From Pseudomonas kilonensis (GTDB taxonomy: Bacteria; Pseudomonadota; Gammaproteobacteria; Pseudomonadales; Pseudomonadaceae), in NCBI RefSeq assembly GCF_001269885.1, contig NZ_LHVH01000031.1, forward strand, positions 1 to 64,000: a stretch of DNA of 64,000 bases, written 5' to 3'. Shown here piece after piece: positions 61,244-64,000 of the stretch. Numbering within the stretch: position 1 is the first letter of the stretch; every line of letters starts with the position of its first letter. The notes under the pieces were generated by a model. The model worked only from the letters and a program-made list of their open reading frames with translations, searched no databases and was not told the DNA's origin. The position numbers and the translations under genes were made by a program.

Positions 61244-64000
61244 ATGGATAAGACCTACCAGCCGCACGCCATTGAAACTTCCTGGTACAACACCTGGGAG
61301 TCCGAGAATTATTTCGCTCCGCAAGGCGCGGGCGATTCCTACACCATCATGATCCCGCCGCCGAACGTCACCGGCAGCCTGCACATGGGCCACGGTTTCA
61401 ACAACGCGATCATGGACGCACTGATCCGTTTCCGGCGCATGCAAGGTCGCAACACCTTGTGGCAGCCGGGCACCGACCACGCCGGTATCGCCACGCAGAT
61501 GCTGGTGGAGCGCCGCCTCGAAGCCCAGGGCCAGAATCGCCATGATCTGGGTCGCGAGAAATTCCTCGAGAAAGTCTGGGAATGGAAAGACGAGTCCGGT
61601 GGCAACATCAGCCGCCAGATCCGTCGCCTCGGCTCGTCCGTGGACTGGAGCCGCGAGCGCTTCACCATGGACGACGGTCTCTCGGAAGCGGTGAAGGAAG
61701 CCTTCGTGCGCCTGCATGAAGACGGGCTGATCTATCGCGGCAAGCGCCTGGTCAACTGGGACACCAAGTTGCACACGGCCATTTCCGACCTCGAAGTGGA
61801 GAACCACGACGAGAAAGGTTTCCTGTGGAACCTGAAGTACCCGCTGGCCGACGGCGCCAAGACCGCCGAAGGCAAGGACTACCTGATCGTCGCCACCACG
61901 CGCCCGGAAACCATGCTGGGCGACTCCGCCGTGGCGGTGAACCCGAACGATGAACGCTACCAGGCGCTGATCGGCAAGTTTGTTGAACTGCCGCTGGTTG
62001 GCCGTCGCATCCCGATCATCGGCGACGACTACTGCGACCCTGAATTCGGCACCGGCTGCGTGAAAATCACCCCGGCCCACGATTTCAACGACTACGAAGT
62101 CGGCAAGCGCCACAACCTGCCGCTGCTGAACATCTTCGACAAGAACGCCCACGTATTGCCGGCAGCCCAGGCATTCAACCTCGACGGCACGCTGAACGAA
62201 AGCGTCGACGGCCAGATCCCGGCCGAATACGCCGGCCTGGACCGCTTCGAAGCACGCAAGCAGATCGTCGCGGCATTCGATGCCGCCGGCCTGTTGGTCA
62301 GCGTCGACGATCACGCCCTGAAAGTCCCGAAAGGCGACCGCTCCGGTACCATCATCGAGCCGTGGTTGACCGACCAGTGGTACGTGTCCACCAAGCCGCT
62401 GGCCGAGCCTGCGATTGCCGCCGTGGAAGACGGCCGCATCCAGTTCGTGCCCAAGCAATACGAAAACATGTACTTCTCGTGGATGCGCGACATCCAGGAT
62501 TGGTGCATCAGCCGTCAACTGTGGTGGGGCCATCGCATCCCCGCCTGGTACGACGAGTCGGGCAAGGTCTATGTCGGCCGCGATGAAGCCGAAGTCCGCG
62601 CCAAGCACAACCTCGGCCCGGACGTGGCGCTGCAACAGGACAACGACGTCCTCGACACCTGGTTCAGCTCGGGCCTGTGGACCTTCTCCACCCTGGGTTG
62701 GCCGCAGCAGACCGAGTTCCTGAAGAAATTCCACTCCACTGACGTGCTGGTCACCGGCTTCGACATCATTTTCTTCTGGGTCGCCCGGATGATCATGATG
62801 ACCATGCACCTGATGAAGAACGAAGACGGCACGCCGCAAGTGCCGTTCAAGACCGTCTACGTCCACGGCCTGGTGCGCGACGGCCAGGGCCAGAAGATGT
62901 CCAAGTCCAAGGGCAACGTCCTCGACCCGCTGGACATCATCGACGGCATCGACCTGGAAACCCTGGTGCAGAAACGCACCTCCGGCCTGATGCAGCCGAA
63001 ACTGGCGAAGAAAATCGAGAAAGCCACCCGCGAAGAATTCGCCGAGGGCATCGCCAGCTACGGCACCGACGCCCTGCGCTTCACCTTCTGCTCGCTGGCG
63101 TCCACCGGTCGCGACATCAAGTTCGACATGGGCCGCGTCGAAGGCTATCGCAACTTCTGCAACAAGATCTGGAACGCCGCGCGCTACGTGCTGGACAAAG
63201 GCGAAGACTGCGGCCAGAACGGCGAAGCCTTTGAGCTGACCCTGGCCGATCGCTGGATCATTTCCCAGTTGCAGCGCACCGAAGCCGAAGTGACCCGCCA
63301 ACTCGATCAGTTCCGTTTCGACCTGGCCGCACAAGCCTTGTACGAATTCATCTGGAACCAGTATTGCGACTGGTACCTGGAGCTGTCCAAGCCTGTGCTG
63401 TGGGACGAAAACGCACCGGTCGAACGCCAGCGCGGCACCCGTCGCACCCTGGTGCGCGTACTGGAAGTGGCCCTGCGCCTGGCGCATCCGTTCATGCCGT
63501 TCATCACCGAGGAAATCTGGCAGCGCATCGCACCGCTGGCGGGCATCCAAGGCAAGACGATCATGCTGCAACCGTGGCCGGTGGCCAACGAAAGCCGCAT
63601 CGATCCGGCGGCCGAAGACGACATCGAGTGGCTCAAGACCTTCATGCTCGGCCTGCGTAACATCCGCGCCGAAATGAACATCGGCCCGGGCAAGCCACTG
63701 GCCTTGTTCCTGAAGAACGCCAGCGCCGAAGACCTGCGCCGCCTCAACGAAAACGAGGCGCTGCTCAAGAAACTGGCGAAGCTTGAATCGGTGACGGTCC
63801 TGGCAGCCGGCGAAGAAGCACCACTGTCGGCCACCGCCCTGGTTGGCGAGATGGAAGTGCTGGTGCCGATGGCGGGCCTGATCGACAAGGCCGCGGAACT
63901 GGCGCGCCTGGACAAGGAAATCCTGCGCCTCAAAGGCGAAGTGCAGCGGGTCGGCGGCAAGCTGTCCAACGCCGGCTTCGTCGACAAAGCGCCGGCCGAA
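61244..64000 (+). CDS. valS: Valyl-tRNA synthetase, 3' end outside the window
   Basis: The frame from the ATG at 61244 is open for 919 codons to the window end; the full enzyme is about 948. Class I motifs are present: PPPNVTGSLHMGH with HMGH at 47-50, and KMSKS at 551-555 in GQKMSKSKGN. The editing domain lies between (ATTRPETMLGDSAVAV). The C-terminal coiled coil has begun (LDKELARLDKEI-type text) and is truncated. It charges tRNA-Val and edits threonine. Confidence 0.97.
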   Translation, partial: MDKTYQPHAIETSWYNTWESENYFAPQGAGDSYTIMIPPPNVTGSLHMGHGFNNAIMDALIRFRRMQGRNTLWQPGTDHAGIATQMLVERRLEAQGQNRHDLGREKFLEKVWEWKDESGGNISRQIRRLGSSVDWSRERFTMDDGLSEAVKEAFVRLHEDGLIYRGKRLVNWDTKLHTAISDLEVENHDEKGFLWNLKYPLADGAKTAEGKDYLIVATTRPETMLGDSAVAVNPNDERYQALIGKFVELPLVGRRIPIIGDDYCDPEFGTGCVKITPAHDFNDYEVGKRHNLPLLNIFDKNAHVLPAAQAFNLDGTLNESVDGQIPAEYAGLDRFEARKQIVAAFDAAGLLVSVDDHALKVPKGDRSGTIIEPWLTDQWYVSTKPLAEPAIAAVEDGRIQFVPKQYENMYFSWMRDIQDWCISRQLWWGHRIPAWYDESGKVYVGRDEAEVRAKHNLGPDVALQQDNDVLDTWFSSGLWTFSTLGWPQQTEFLKKFHSTDVLVTGFDIIFFWVARMIMMTMHLMKNEDGTPQVPFKTVYVHGLVRDGQGQKMSKSKGNVLDPLDIIDGIDLETLVQKRTSGLMQPKLAKKIEKATREEFAEGIASYGTDALRFTFCSLASTGRDIKFDMGRVEGYRNFCNKIWNAARYVLDKGEDCGQNGEAFELTLADRWIISQLQRTEAEVTRQLDQFRFDLAAQALYEFIWNQYCDWYLELSKPVLWDENAPVERQRGTRRTLVRVLEVALRLAHPFMPFITEEIWQRIAPLAGIQGKTIMLQPWPVANESRIDPAAEDDIEWLKTFMLGLRNIRAEMNIGPGKPLALFLKNASAEDLRRLNENEALLKKLAKLESVTVLAAGEEAPLSATALVGEMEVLVPMAGLIDKAAELARLDKEILRLKGEVQRVGGKLSNAGFVDKAPAE

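Overview
The window looks like the chromosome of a Pseudomonas of the P. fluorescens species group. The coding sequence is GC-rich. Housekeeping proteins (purL, valS, lepA, mltF, pepA, holC) read as typical pseudomonad versions. The intergenic spaces carry the inverted GTGGGAGC...GCTCCCAC repeats of REP/REPIN type that are abundant in that group, together with a RAYT transposase, a membrane PQQ glucose dehydrogenase, and RR/GGDEF/EAL proteins.

Layout. 1-660: a 73-bp tandem array and a long palindromic repeat. 655-10617: a signalling island. A divergently transcribed receiver protein with a degenerate HD-GYP domain faces a five-cistron unit: REC-PAS-GGDEF-EAL, REC-GGDEF-EAL, di-haem cytochrome c peroxidase, membrane histidine kinase, REC-histidine kinase. 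Four of these genes are joined by ATGA overlaps. 10871-12490: FMN glutamate-synthase-like oxidoreductase. 12681-16033: a gtr-type glycosyl-transfer operon (two GtrA-like flippases, GT2, GT39) that looks more A+T-rich. 16206-17627: amino-acid permease. 17991-18866: a RAYT gene bracketed by two 44-bp inverted-repeat modules. 18969-22091: a large PBP1-like protein.

22111-30149: a complete CS1/CFA-type (alternate chaperone-usher) pilus locus on the minus strand: major pilin, usher, two tandem tip proteins, chaperone and two more CS1-type subunits. 30512-31936: twin palindromes in front of a PadR regulator coupled to a siderophore-interacting ferric reductase. 32148-36491: VUT transporter, purT and gcd. 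37001-40705: small metabolic genes (VF530, Pr6Pr, DUF1289, gamma-carbonic anhydrase, two Nudix hydrolases, an L,D-transpeptidase).

41071-42141: a probable secreted R-S-E ADP-ribosyltransferase toxin whose C-terminal half looks like a decayed second copy of the catalytic fold. 42262-43760: a small DUF6124-type gene and about 1 kb of repeats. 43763-64000: core genes. These are the YqfO-like gene and purL, mltF, the pdxJ-recO-era-rnc-lepB-lepA block, lptG-lptF, then pepA, holC, a holC-linked gene and valS (cut by the window end). The pdxJ-lepA block is flanked on both sides by REP elements and has neighbours different from those in P. aeruginosa.

The most interesting items are the c-di-GMP/phosphorelay/peroxidase operon, the ADP-ribosyltransferase with its internal duplication, the duplicated pilus tip genes, the RAYT/REPIN unit and the twin operator of the PadR-ferric reductase operon. 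No tRNA, rRNA or CRISPR was seen. All functional calls come from reading motifs; no database search was run.
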